A stretch of DNA of 64,000 nucleotides from Brachynemurus nebulosus (GCA_035578155.1 JAPWDM010000015.1:7562709-7626708); one strand, 5' to 3'; counted from the first letter of the stretch, positions 21,346 to 33,194 are shown. Numbers and translations: made by a program. The notes: generated by a model from the letters alone, not told the origin.

Positions 21346-21723
21346 TAATCGTCCCCAAAACTCCTTCAAACGATATTATTGATGAAGGCGGCTTATCTCA
21401 AAGGTGCGGGTTCTTTAATCGTGATGGTCGTAATAGACAAAACATAACCTTTCTAACCAAAATATCGTTTATTCATAAAACTTGTACAAAATAACGTGAA
21501 TTTCCATACAATTGATTTACATTTATTTACACTGAAGCAATTGATAACAATTATATAATTTTATAAATATTCGTTCGTTTAATTATTTATAAATTTATAA
21601 TAACTTTTTCATAAAATCTTTAACAAACAAAAACTAATTATTCAAATCTGACTGCTTAACTGACTTAAAACGAAAAACTGACAAAAATATGTCAACTAGC
21701 ATCTATGCTTTTACAATTAATTA
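21346..21723. other. no recognisable gene
   Basis: Spacer between the Helitron relic and the hAT insertion. It includes a GC-richer block at 21330-21430, probably more of the Helitron-like element, and is otherwise AT-rich. Confidence 0.35.
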
Positions 21724-21731
21724 TATAAAAA

Positions 21732-24700
21732 CAGTGGCGAACCCAGGAATTTATTTCGGGGAGGGGGGATACCATATTTTAAGTATACCTTAAAAATGTG
21801 TAAAACTATTAAGTATAACATATACGCAGATAGAGATAGAAAGACACATTGTCTAAGGAAATGAATAAGTGCACACAATGAATAACTGAAAATCATATTT
21901 TTATTTGAAGCAGAAATAGTATAACTTTTTTAATTATTCGTGGTAAATTTATTATCAAGAGACTTTCACTAAATTTGTATACCATTACAAATTGTTACAA
22001 AATAAAATCAAGCCGCCTTGATTTTATTGCGTGCTAGCTTGTTAAGGATTTCTTCTGAGTTGAGAAGAATATCTCTGTGTATTGACATCAGTGCCAAGCC
22101 ATTCAGCCGATTTTGTCCTGTAGGCCTCCTTCTCAAGTAGGATTTCACTCTTCTGAGAGTTGAAAATGAACGCTCACATGTTGCAGTTGTGACAGGAATC
22201 GTGGCACCAATTTTCAAAATCTTGTGCAGAAGTGGAAATATTTGCTTGTCACATTCATTGAGGCAAGAAATAAAATATTTTGGTTTCTTGTTCTCACATT
22301 TTAACCATTTTCTCCTCCACATAGTCAATTATGCTTCAAAACTTCCACTGTATCCTTCAGTTTCATTAGGCCAAATCTGTTATTTTATTAGATATTTCTT
22401 GTATTTCGTCATCATCCATAGAGCAGCAGTGATGTGGTAGAAGGAACTGGAGAGATTCTAGCAGCTTTCGGTGGTTGAGAAATCGTACATTAAGCTGTTC
22501 CAAAAAATAATCCAAAAAGGGAATGAAAATTGAACATCGATAGTAGGATGCTGGTTCATCTGATGTGTAGTTATCTCTGTGGGTTTGCCTTGAAGCTCTT
22601 CTGGAGACATCAATATTTATTTCAGCCGCTTCACAAAGAGCAATTACATCTTTGAAAATATGCTGAAATTTAGCTTCACTGTCCATCCTCATATCTGAAA
22701 CTTCTTTCTTGAGATCGTCAGCATGTTTAAGAAAATACACAAGATCAATAGTTTCTGACTGCAAAGATGTTGAAAAATTGTGTAATAAGCAAAAAATCTT
22801 GCTCACAGAAGTCATGGCTACAACAAAGCTGCACTTTTCTATGGCAGATAACAAAGAGTAAGCTTTGCTTGAGGTGTCAGAATCTGAATCAGGATGTTCT
22901 TGAATTTCTCTCAAAGCCTTACAGATGATTTCAAACATGTCCTTAAACAGCATCATTGCATCTAGATGCTCCACCCACCTTGTCTCACAAAACTTTGTCA
23001 GCCTAATTTTTTTGTACCAGTACGATTTGATTCTTTAACAAGTTCTGTGAACACAGCAGATCGTTTGGGTGAAACCCTGAAGAAAGTAATTACTTCTTTC
23101 ATGGTCCCAAGACAGTTTCTTATAACAGGTATGTTACAAGAATGACAAAGAGCCAAATTGAACGAGTGGCTTGCACAATGTACGTAGACGGCCTGAGGAA
23201 ATTGATCTCGCATTATAGGAGCACATCCTTGAAACTGGCCACTCATGGATGTAGCCCCGTCGTATCCTTGTCCTCTTAAGTATTTTAAATCGATTCCCAA
23301 TTGACTTAATGACTGTATGAGGGTATTGGCTAGCGTTACTCCTTTAGTGTCAGTAACAGGAACAAACTTGAGAAAGTCTTCACGCAAAATATATTTATCT
23401 TCATAGCCTTTACAAGTGTACCTGACACCCAAAGTAAATTGCTCTAAACCTGAAATGTCGAAGGTTTCATCAGCCAAAACGCTAAAAAACTCTGCTTTAT
23501 TAATGTTGTCAACAATCTTAATTTGGATGATGTCTCCGCAAGTTTCAGTTATTTCATTCTGTATTTTATAGCTTAGATATGAAGAGTTTAATCCACAGGT
23601 TGTGACGTGCTTTTTTAAAGTTTCATCCCCTTCATCTATTCGATATCGCAGAAGGGCCCGAAAGTTACCATTATTCTCACTTGGCTCTTCTAAAACTAAT
23701 GGCCCTTGATCCCGATGTCCTCTCAGTGCAAGTTCCTGTCGTCCACATAAAATATTTTGTCTTAATTATAGGGACAAGTTTTTTGCGGTTTTCAGCTACT
23801 TTCAATTTTGTACCAGTATCCAACTGTGATGCTACGTCAGGCTTTTTTTGTTCATAGACAGACATGAAGTTTTGAGCCATTATGGAAAACGTTTTATGAT
23901 ATTCGGCCGACTCGTGGGACCGAAAATACTGTTTTGCTTTTTTCCAATCAACAAAGGGTTCATTGACAAGAAACCCAAGTTTCATGTGACTCCCCTTTCC
24001 TACTTCACTATTTTCATTTGCAAAAATAGCACAATATTTACAAAAAGCCCCTTGTTTGAATTCTGAATAGCACAACCATGGAAATTCGGCAAGCCATGAC
24101 CTTTGGAACTTTAAGTTCCTTTGTCCAGGAGGAAATCGGTAGAGTTCGGGTGGAGTCCAGGCATTTGTCAACAAATCATATTTTAATTCTTTTGATAAAT
24201 GTTTACCACTGTGATTGCCTATATCAAGCCTACTGTAGGTTGCCGAACTGGATTGATTACCGGGAATAATAACTGCTAAGTTTATGTTAGATGTCGATGT
24301 AGGCCTACCTTCTTCGGTATTAGGTTCGGAACAGCTTGACGTAGGCCTGGAGAGCGGGCGAGATGTGTCACCATCCTTTGTGTCACTGTTTTCGGCTTGA
24401 GCACGGCTGTTACTACAGCTTGGTGTGGATACTAATTGTTTAGATTTAAAAAAGTGTTCAATTGTTTTTGTTAATTTTCGTTTGGACATGATTAAACTTA
24501 AACATCAATGTTAAATATTAAACATCAATCACTCTATAATAACACAGTGCACGTGACGGCGGAAAACACACACATAATATCGGAGAACGACGTGTTCACT
24601 TTTGAGGTTGTCACTGAGAGTTGACACGAGACAGAAGGCTCAATTAATTGGCGCGAACGGTACTGCTTATAACAGTTATATTTGCACAATTAAAACTACC

Positions 24701-24916
24701 AACCTGAAACGTGGAATAATATCATTTTACTCAGTGGAGTTATTGAGTCTTATTATGCTTCTTAACCGTTACCGAACAATTATATTCTAACTGTACCTTT
24801 AGTTTGATATGATATGTTTATATGATATTAATCGTGACGTTACATTTTTCTATTGAGCATACATATTTCGGGGGGGGGGATATATCCCCCTTATCCCCCT
24901 CTTAGGTTCGCCCCTG
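21732..24916 (-). mobile_element. hAT DNA transposon, nearly complete, with TSD
   Basis: A 3185-bp element. The left end is CAGTGGCGAACCCAGG; the right end read inward is CAGGGGCGAACCTAAG. These imperfect terminal inverted repeats have the hAT 5'-CAGnGGCG signature. It is flanked by a perfect 8-bp duplication TATAAAAA (21724-21731 and 24917-24924), the hAT standard. G-rich runs lie inside both ends. A single transposase gene occupies 22008-24489 on the minus strand. The intact target duplication implies no later rearrangement of the ends. Confidence 0.95.
22008..24489 (-). pseudogene. hAT transposase with TTF-type zinc finger (P52rIPK/ZMYM-like), frameshifted
   Basis: The start ATG is at 24489-24487. 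Segment 24489-23677 holds a basic N-terminus ('MSKRKLTKTIEHFFKSK'), a Ser/Thr-rich linker and the TTF zinc finger ('FKQGAFCKYCAIFA', with 'RSHESAEYHKTF'). Segment 23477-22998 is the DUF4371-type catalytic start ('LADETFDISGLEQFTLGV', 'GQGYDGATSMSG', 'HCASHSFNLAL'); an open stretch upstream joins it to the finger. Segment 22974-22366 continues the RNase H-like fold. It lies just after an 'ETRWVEH' motif, whose start falls in the frame break. Segment 22328-22008 is the hAT C-terminal dimerisation domain ('VTTATCERSFSTLRRVKSYL'). Frameshifts separate the four segments, so this copy cannot make full-length transposase. Proteins of this class are abundant in insects and have also been domesticated. 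Confidence 0.9.
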
Positions 24917-24924
24917 TATAAAAA

Positions 24925-25362
24925 GAATAAGATAACATTTTTAAATGTATATTTCAAAAGTAATCCAAACATGTATTCGTTTTAGAATTTTCTATACAGT
25001 CTTTCAAAATTGGTATATTGTTTTTTAATTATAAATTTAACCCCTTATAGGCTGAAGGCCATATTTTATTAAAACTTAAAGGTAACAATCATCGTTATAT
25101 GTGACATTTTGAACTACTGTAACAGGATTGGCTGCACACCACATTTACTAATACTGCTAAATTATTATTTATATCTAATCAATTATCATTAGAAAACCAA
25201 AATGGCTGCCGATTAAAACAAAATGACGGAGCGATATCATCACCACAGACAATACTGTTACAAGGTTCAAGTTTTACTTCTCCATGATGACAGTAATCAT
25301 TAAACGAATTCTTTTTATTCGCAACTTTCTTGTCAGAAAAATGTTTTGCATTGCAGTGAATA
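24925..25362. other. no recognisable gene
   Basis: AT-rich spacer that ends with the TA target dinucleotide of the next element. Confidence 0.45.
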
Positions 25363-25699
25363 AGGTACGTAAGGGTAATATGGCCACCTTAAGGTTTGAA
25401 GCATTATAATTATCTGAAGACAAATAAAAGAGGGAAATAAATAATACCCCATTATTCTACAACTAATGGTTTATTAATGTTATACTAAATTAGGAAGATA
25501 TAGTTTTTAGTTTTTAGAAATTTTCGGTTTTTTAAAAAATGTGCAAAATGGCCATATTTCCGTACATAGGTGAAAATATGGCCAACTCTAGCCACATCAA
25601 CATTATATAAAATTTTAAGAAAATCAGCACATTTATTTAAATAATTTAATGAAATAATTCTTTTAACAATAATATTAAAGAAAAATACTCAGTAAATTA

Positions 25700-25903
25700 T
25701 TAATCTTCGCAACTTGGGCATAAGAGATCATCCTTGTCTTCAGAAGTCAGACCAGGTATATCCACATCAGATTTTGGACCAGGTTTATCCACATCAGATT
25801 TTGGGCCAGGTTTATCGACATCAGATTTGGGACCAGGTTTATCCACATCAAATTCTTTCAACTGAAACATTTGTTTTATTAACTCCTGGTCCACAGTGTC
25901 CAT
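25700..25903 (-). pseudogene. Asp/Pro/Lys repeat protein fragment, possible transposase C-terminus
   Basis: A 67-codon frame. After ~18 residues, the nine-residue unit 'DVDKPGPKS' is repeated three times, followed by a variant 'DVDIPGLTS'. The end is 'DKDDLLCPSCED', an acidic tail with one C-x2-C. pogo-type transposases commonly end in an acidic stretch with a Cys pair, and the ORF lies ~310 bp inside the TIR, so a transposase C-terminus is plausible. No catalytic domain is attached. The start at 25903 is simply the first ATG. Confidence 0.4.
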
Positions 25904-28227
25904 ATTTACAGGTTAGAATCTGTTGTTAAAAAATCCACTGTATCAAAAAAATATCCATTTTTCATAAAAAACAGTTTCCATTTCAGAACTAGAATTAAAA
26001 ATGCAACGCACTTACTTTTATTTCAATGCCACAATTATCAATACCTATAAATAAAATAGAAGGGTCTGTCTGTGATTTTCGAATTTTTAAGTATTAGTAT
26101 GTTTTTCAGTTAGCAAATTCGACATATATACCAAATATAACTTTAAAAAAATTTTTGTCTGTCTATCTGTTTGTACGAACCGATTTAACTCAAAAACTAT
26201 TCAAGTTATTGAATTGAAATTTACAGGGAATATAGATATTAACCTCCCGATCAATCTTAGCTACATTGTAATGTGATCTCCCAAATGGTTATGTACAGGA
26301 TGATTCAAATAGAATCTTCATTAAAAGTTTATGGTCTTCTAAATAAAGTAGATTTTTGAAAATTTGGTTATAGGAGTTTTCAATTGTGAAGATTTTAGTT
26401 AAAATGTTTTTAACTTGGTACCATTTCCGGTTATACCGGAAGTTTACACCAAATTTGTTATTTGAAGTGTTTTTGACAGCAGATTTCGATTCGCTGGAAA
26501 TTGTTAATATTCTATGTGACAGTGACATTTCAGCTTTTTGACCTGATACAGGCTGGTCACATAAAGCATTTTTTTTAAATATTTTTTGTTTATTGTGCAA
26601 ATCTTTTTTTTTTTTTTTTAAAATGAATCACCTATATTTTTTTATCATAATTATGTAGAAAAATGTAAAGTTTATCTATTATTATAAGAGATTCTTATAT
26701 ACCTAAAACTGATATTTTGGAAGTTACATAAAATTTATATATTAAAATGATCAGTTAGGTTTTCTATGGGCACGGCTGACGCAAAAACCATGGAAGAGAT
26801 TTCAGTGAAACTTGATAAATTTATTCCTTAGACGCCATCTCAACATCGACAACATCTCCAGTCAAAATTATCACAATATTCTTAATGGGGGTTGATATAT
26901 TCAAGACAAAAGTTGATATATGAAAAATGCTCCTTTAACAATAAACGGAAACAAAAGAAAGAAAAACAAAAGATTACCTAGGTTACGATAAAAATGATAT
27001 TTAAAAATTTAAATGTTCGAATTTTTTTACTAAAATTTCACTTTAGAAAAGGATAGTAGTAAAGTTTAATTAAAGAGGAACTAAACATAATTTTAAAAAG
27101 TCCACCAGGGTTCTGGGATCCCGAAAAGGATCTAAAATTGAATTAATTTTAAAACCATCAATATATAGGAATCTATGGGAAGATCTCAGAGTGTAAGAAT
27201 TAGATTTATAGATTTATTAATGGTTACCTCCAAGTCGTTTGGCGACCGGAGCGAAGCATTACATGGATTTAACCTTTAATAGAATTTTGAAGTGTTTGGC
27301 GAGAGAAGCGAAGCACTTTAAAGAACTGATTTGAAACTAAATTTGTCCGATTTGTTTAGGAATAACTGATTTAAAGTAGCTTTACTCACAGTTAAGATAA
27401 TTTTACACGAATGGAACTGGAGGACATAGTCAAAGGAGGTCAAAAATAAATTAATGAATACACGATTCATCACTTTTTGAAAATTAATCCTGTAAAGAGT
27501 AAAATAGGGAATAAACGCAAAAAAAAAATGGGGGAGAGTTCAAACTTTACATTTTCAACGCCTACCGTTCTAGCGTCTCCAACAATGAGTCAGTTACTTT
27601 AGGAAATGTTTAAATATAATGTAAAGAGACTTATAGGGGATGCAGGGATTTAAATTTTCCGATAGGAATAGGGAGGATACTTATTTAAAGTTTACAAAAT
27701 ATTAGGTATTTTAAAAATATATAATATTTGAGTATTTTAAATCAACGTACTTTTTTTACTTCTATACCAAATTCAGTGACACTTTAATAGGCTTACTTTC
27801 GATTTTTAGTCTGTTATATGGTTGAAGAAATGACCAATTAGTTTTTGAAAATTTTCAATTGTTCCTAGATAACTAGCCAAAGAGAGAAATGAAAAATAAA
27901 GAGGATTGATGAGTAAGCTTATCAATAAATAATGCCTATCATTTCAGCTCATGATAAGAAAATAGGGGAAAAATATTTTAGCAAACTACCTAAAAAGAAT
28001 TATCATTACTAAATTATGAAATTCACTCTTGCGAAGCCGCGGGTGACAGCTAGCTTAATATAAAGTTTACGCACTGAATCTCTTTGAAGTAAAATTTATA
28101 TACAGGTATATAACGTCACACGCGAATAACGTTTTCTTTTTTTTAAAATCCCACAGACAACATACAGCGACCCGGTCTTGTAAAGTGATATTGCTTACTG
28201 TTCAGTTGATACTAACAGTGTTATCTA
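25904..28227. other. non-coding repeat-like sequence
   Basis: No coding homology. At ~26062-26275 there is 'CTGTCTGT...GTCTGTCTATCTGT' followed by a 'TTGAAATTTACAGGGAA' phrase of a kind common in dispersed arthropod repeats. Near 28029-28052 CGAAGCCGCGGGTGACAGCT followed by AG looks like a rolling-circle or dispersed-element 3' end. Two related phrases, GTTTGGCGACCGGAGCGAAG and GTTTGGCGAGAGAAGCGAAG, lie near 27237 and 27294. Together these suggest one ~2-kb non-autonomous repeat. Confidence 0.4.
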
Positions 28228-28397
28228 CAGGGTGTAAAACAAATAACTTTCGTCCTTTTGTGGGGTGACTCATAGCACCCTGTAGACACCAAAACCGCAG
28301 GAATTTTTTCGGAATTAACAGTCACGTCACCCTGTTAGTCAACGTCACGTCACCTCAACGTCACGTCAAAAGGATAAGAGTTATTTCCCTTACACCC

Positions 28398-28399
<2 letters not shown>
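28228..28399. mobile_element. MITE, family 'CAGGGTGTAA', copy 1
   Basis: Starts CAGGGTGTAAAACAAATAAC and ends, read inward, CAGGGTGTAAGGGAAATAAC. It is 172 bp and nearly palindromic overall. The inner part has GTGGGGTGACTCATAGCACC and a duplicated AACGTCACGTCACC block. It lies beside a (TA)n tract, with TA on its left side (CA on the right). Confidence 0.85.

Positions 28400-28400
<1 letters not shown>

Positions 28401-28461
<61 letters not shown>
28401..28461. repeat. (TA)n microsatellite
   Basis: About 30 uninterrupted AT dinucleotides next to MITE copy 1. Confidence 0.95.
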
Positions 28462-28466
<5 letters not shown>

Positions 28467-28574
28467 TCTTTAGAGCAGGATGTGCTGTTGAACACGTCAG
28501 TGGTTTATAAGTTACAAAAACATACAAAATATATATATAAATTGATGAAGAATATTTTTGGGTACACGTTGTAA

Positions 28575-28826
28575 TCTTAATTATTTTTTGACCGTTGACC
28601 CAACGATTGATGAACAGGATTTAAGGAGAATAAAACAAATTCCCAGAATCCCATAGAAAACGTTTATTATTGATGAACAGGATTTAAGGAGAATAAAACA
28701 AATTCCCAGAATCCCATAGAAAACGTTTTATAATAAACGTTTTCTATGGGATTCTGGGAATTTGTTTTATTCTCCTTAAATCCTGTTCATCAATCGTTGG
28801 GTCAACGGTCAAAAAATAATTAAGAT
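28575..28826. repeat. fold-back hairpin with one duplicated arm
   Basis: The arm 28575-28666 (ending ...CATAGAAAACGTTTA) is followed by a direct partial duplication of its inner ~60 bp (28669-28729) and then by the inverted copy (28734-28826). The RNA or single strand would fold into a ~90-bp stem with the extra copy in the loop. It has no coding capacity. Confidence 0.9.
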
Positions 28827-28830
28827 ATAC

Positions 28831-29557
28831 ATAAAATATAAATTAAACAAAATTAAACAAAATTTAAGAATATTAAAAAGAGCTTATAAAAAATAATTAG
28901 TTGTTATAAACATTAAAACAATGTTATTAATTATTATCGTTAGAATTTAAAATTTGTTTGTTAGTTAAAATTTGAAAATATAAAAAGAGCTTATTAAAAT
29001 CATTTTGTTATAAATATTAAAACAATATTATTATAGTTACAGATTAAAAATTTGTTTGTTAGTAAAATTTAAATTAAAATAATTAAATAAAATCATTCAC
29101 GGAAAAAATCATCTACTTGATTGTACGTTTTTTCATTTAGGTATCTATGTAATGCACTTTTAAAATTTTTTAGGTTTAAGTTTCGTATATGAGTTGGCAC
29201 ACCATTATAAATTCTGACAAGCATGTTGGATACAGCATTGTATGTTTGTGTTGTAGTATACACTTTATTGTGAAATTCTGGTTTAAATCTGGTAGGATAC
29301 TGATGTGTAATAACAAGATTATTAAAAAGATCTAGATTGTTTTTCACGAAACATGCTGATTCGTAAATATATAATGACGGCAAGGTCAAAATATTTAGTT
29401 CGTTAAAAAAATATTTACATGATGTTCTTTGATTAACTTGCATGATAATCCTTATTGCACGCTTTTGTAAGATGAACAGTTTGGAAGCATATGAGGAATA
29501 TCCCCAGAATATAATTCCATATCTCAGCAATGAATTTATATAGGCATGAAAAACCAT
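28831..29557 (-). mobile_element. LINE 3' fragment (CR1/Jockey-like)
   Basis: A minus-strand fragment with the terminal part of ORF2 (29093-29557) and an AT-rich 3' UTR holding two diverged 'AAAAAGAGCTTAT' segments. The 5' truncation abuts the (TA)n tract at ~29560. Confidence 0.65.
29093..29557 (-). pseudogene. LINE ORF2 C-terminal segment downstream of RT
   Basis: 154 codons starting inside the thumb/connector region: 'YINSLLRYGIIFWGYSSY', then 'KLFILQKRAIRIIMQVNQ' and 'FFNELNILTLPSLYIYE'. This pattern is highly characteristic of the region after the RT palm in insect CR1/Jockey-like LINEs. The end is a short basic helix ('FKSALHRYLNEKTY'). The frame is intact here, but the catalytic part is missing through 5' truncation. 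Confidence 0.8.
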
Positions 29558-29579
29558 TATCTATATATTATTATCTCAT

Positions 29580-29657
<78 letters not shown>
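29580..29657. repeat. (TA)n microsatellite
   Basis: About 37 AT dinucleotides. The long-TIR element at 29658 is inserted at its right edge and uses TA as target. Confidence 0.95.
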
Positions 29658-29659
<2 letters not shown>

Positions 29660-31094
29660 GTGTGAGTTTTTCGGGAGTTGCCTTTTTGATTACAGCCAAA
29701 CCGTTGATTTAATCGAAAAATTGTTCAAATAAGAGTTGTAGATATCGACGGGGGCAACCGATTGCTATAGTCAGGATCTTTATAGCTCTTATGGTTTTCG
29801 AGGTATGATACAAACTTATAGTTTTTTAAATGAGACTATATGTTAATTTTTCGATGAAACTGTTCTAATGCATCAATTAAAAATATAAATGAAGAAAAAA
29901 AAATTTTTTGCCCATGTTTATTTTTTGAATTTTTCTTTAATTTAGCAATTAGGCGGTAGAAATATGCATATGTATTTGAGGCTCTTTCAACCGACAGAGT
30001 TTTAACGGCTGAAATTTCTATTATATCCAAGAAAAGAACCTTTTCCAATATCATTCTCTATAATACAGCATTGAAAACTGAATGGCAGTAATTCAGATTT
30101 TGGAGTATAGATGTCGGGCTCTATTTCAAGTTTTTAACATTTTTGCATAAAAAATCAAATTATTTTAAAAAATTAGTACTTAAAGTAACTTAATTTAAAA
30201 ATAATTTGAAGTATTTCATTAATTTACTGAAAAATATATTTATTTTTTATTTATTTATTTTATTTTTGCCAATGACAGGTGGCAAGTGAAATAAATGACT
30301 CTAATGTACACATTCAATACAAATCAAGATGACATTGGCGTTTGATAGTAGCAAAGTGAGGTTAATTGGGAACGAAAATATTATTAATAAATGTACTCAA
30401 ATAGTGTAAAAATATTTGAAATTCGATAGTATTTTCTTTTTATTACAAACCAAATTAAAAAGGAGAAGTTTTTTCACAAAAAACTTTTCATTTCCTTTAA
30501 AAATACTTGCCGCAAAAATATGTTTAGACGCCTATGTATCTGTCAAACAGTGACATTTCAGAAAAATAATTTTTTATTTTTCAATGAATTAAAACTGAAA
30601 TTTTATTTCCTTATTGTACTTAGTTATCATTTTTATATGATAATTTAATCTATTTAATAATTTTAATTTCCGATGGAAAACGTAATAATCGTTTAATTTT
30701 TCGTTACTACATTGTCAAAAATGGCAACCATATTGAGTCAATATCTTTTTAAATTACGTAAAATCCTAATCGTTTGCAAATACTTGAGTACGAAATTTAA
30801 AAGTGTCGTTTTCAAAACGTAATTACTCAAAAATATGACATAAAACAATGAGAATTTGAGTGTTTCTGGTAGTTTTGAATCACAAACAAATTTTTGAAAA
30901 ACTTTTAAACATACGTTTCCATTTAAAAAACTATAAGTTTGTATCATAACACGAAGACCATAAGAGCTATAAAGCTCCTGACTATAGCAATTGGTTGCCC
31001 CCGTCGATATCTACAACTCTTATTTCAACAATTTTTCGATTAAATCAACGGTTTGGCTGTAATCAAAATGGCAACTCCCAAAAAACTCACACGG
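29658..31094. mobile_element. non-autonomous element with ~174-bp terminal inverted repeats
   Basis: 1437 bp, TA on both sides. Ends CCGTGTGAGTTTTTCGGGAG and, inverted, CCGTGTGAGTTTTTTGGGAG. The inverted arms extend over 29658-29832 and 30921-31094 with small differences, including the shared GTTGCCCCCGTCGATATCTA block. The interior is AT-rich with no transposase-like frame, so it must have been mobilised in trans by a TA-targeting (Tc1/mariner-class) enzyme. Confidence 0.88.
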
Positions 31095-31127
31095 TATATA
31101 CATATGTATGTGTGATATATATACATA

Positions 31128-31252
31128 CAGGGTGTAACGGAAATAACTCTTATTCTTTTGACGTGACTGTTAATTCTAAAAAAATTCCTGCGGTTTTAGT
31201 GTTGCTATGAGTCACCCCACAAAAGGACGAAAGGTATTTGTTTTACACTTTG
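31128..31252. mobile_element. MITE, family 'CAGGGTGTAA', copy 2
   Basis: Starts CAGGGTGTAACGGAAATAAC and ends, inverted, CAAAGTGTAAAACAAATACC; 125 bp, TA on both sides. It shares the CCGCGG-free core 'AAAATTCCTGCGGTTTTAGT' with the other copies, in the orientation opposite to copies 1 and 3. Confidence 0.85.
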
Positions 31253-31333
31253 TATAATTAGTTCCTCGTAGTTTTGGAGTTATAAGAAAGTGGCCATATT
31301 AACTGACTGGCCATATTACCCTTACGTACCTTA

Positions 31334-33194
31334 CAATTAATATCCATTTTGCCGATATAATTTTCCAAAATTTGATTTGTAGTACTAATTAATGGATTAC
31401 ATGAATTTTGTAAAAAATTAAAATAATGATGAAAATTAAAATAATGAATGAAAATAAATATAAGTTAATACCTTGAAACGACTTGGGCTTGAAGTAACCT
31501 GTGACGGGCAATCCTTGCGTGCAGATGCCAATTTGAAACGATCTTCCTAAGAAAGTTATGTCAACTTGAATCGTATCGGGTTTGTTATCCCCGACAGTTG
31601 GTGTCAATTTGAAAGGTTACTTCCCACTCTTAGGTCGTTCCTTTTTAATGGTAATTGGTTCAAGTTGTGTCCCTGGATTTCTAACCAAAAGGTGTTGATT
31701 CTTCGTCTCTTTACAGGATTCCGTGGTCAGGAAGAGCTTAGTAAAGTATTTTCTAACACTTTTATTACTTGTACTGGTAATTACTTTAATTGTTGAATAC
31801 GAAATAAAAACGATTTTAAGTTTAAACGTGTTTTATTAGAAGAAATTTGTAGTTTAACAAAAATGATTTACAAGTAGTTCGTTTCTTATTTAACGAAAAT
31901 AAATTAATATTAAACGAATAACACTTTACGAAATAATTTTATAAAATTGGGATCGTCCCACGAAAATGCGTTTTAATTTTGTATATGTTACTCGATAACC
32001 GTTTAATACGTGATTCACTACATAATGGTTGACTACTTAATTGGTAATGAATGCAACCAGTGTTTGGTTCGTCCATATATATCCTTGTTTTTCGAATGTT
32101 CTAGCAATTTACACAAACACTAGTTGTAAAGAAAAAGACAGAAATATAAAATTAATCGGACAGAAATATTTATATAATAAATTAAAAAGATAGAAATATA
32201 AAATATAAAATGAGTGCGAGAGACACTGTACTGATTGTCCTTTTGGTTATAGTACATAAATTCAAATGGAATGTCGTGGAACAAAATTGAAACCAATGGA
32301 AATTCTTTAGACACACCAATACATTCTCACACTCTTAATGATTTACAAACGAAAACAGCACTATTCAAAATAAACAAACAATTATAAATTTCTAAGAATT
32401 AGTAAATCAAAAGAAATATATTCAACATATCAGAATTAAGGAGTACAAATCACCATAAAGGAAATAAATATTTGTATACAAAAGTACATTAAAATACATA
32501 AGTAAATAAATTAGATTTAATTTAATGTTCAATTGAAATAAAATGGCATCCCGATCGAAAGTATAGTAGAACATTATTGTAATTAGATTATAATACAATG
32601 TCAAATATTCAAGAATGTGGTGATGACGTCACAATAAAATGGTCACACCCCCAAAATAACAACCAATAATATTTTATAAAAAAAAAAAAAATGGCGGACC
32701 GAACAATACACGAAAAGTGTGCCGTTACAACTTGCAATACTTGTATTCTGCTTTTTAAAGAAATGTGGATTTAATACAAGCATCCTTGTTAATTTAAATC
32801 TGCTTAAATGTGTAAAAATTACTGTATGTAAATTTGTTTACATGATTCTGTTTATATTCGTGAAAATTCTTATTACTTTATCTTATAGTGTTTGTATTCG
32901 TTAAAAATTCTTATTGGTTGGTTTAGTTCTGTTTATATTCATTAAAAATTGTTATTAGTTTGTTGTAAAAATTATGTTTGTGTCCGTAAAAATTCTTATT
33001 AATTTGTTCAATTTTGTTTTGTACTTGTAGAAATTTCTTAATTTTTATAGTTATATATTTGCTACATGTAATAAAGTTACCGTCCTGAAAATAAATCAAT
33101 TGAGTAACAATCGAAAACGCAAAATATATTAATAACAATACGTAATTGATGTAAAAAACTTTTACGAAACTCAAACAAGAAAAATCCACAAGTA
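31334..33194. other. no recognisable gene
   Basis: AT-rich. A slightly GC-richer stretch at 31480-31790 carries short frames on both strands without motifs. A 'GACGTCAC' site lies near 32622. Nothing could be assigned. Confidence 0.4.

Larger units (their letters stand above)
25363..31331. mobile_element. TA-flanked TIR transposon (pogo/mariner-like) enlarged by nested insertions
   Basis: A perfect 24-bp inverted repeat (AGGTACGTAAGGGTAATATG plus GCCA) sits at 25363-25386 and 31308-31331, and each copy is bordered outside by TA (25361-25362, 31332-31333). That is the target and end structure of the Tc1/mariner-pogo superfamily. GGCCATATT motifs recur inside both ends. The only coding remnant recognised as its own is the ORF at 25700-25903. 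The 6-kb span also contains a MITE, a fold-back, a LINE fragment, (TA)n tracts and a long-TIR element, so the original element was much shorter. Confidence 0.7.

Noticed and set aside
22189..22440. Plus-strand ORF within the hAT element
   Set aside because: Shadow of the hAT C-terminal dimerisation domain on the minus strand.
29530..29712. Plus-strand ORF with an Ile-Tyr repeat
   Set aside because: It is only a translation of the (TA)n microsatellite; similar frames at 56024-56215 and 62234-62672 were dropped for the same reason.
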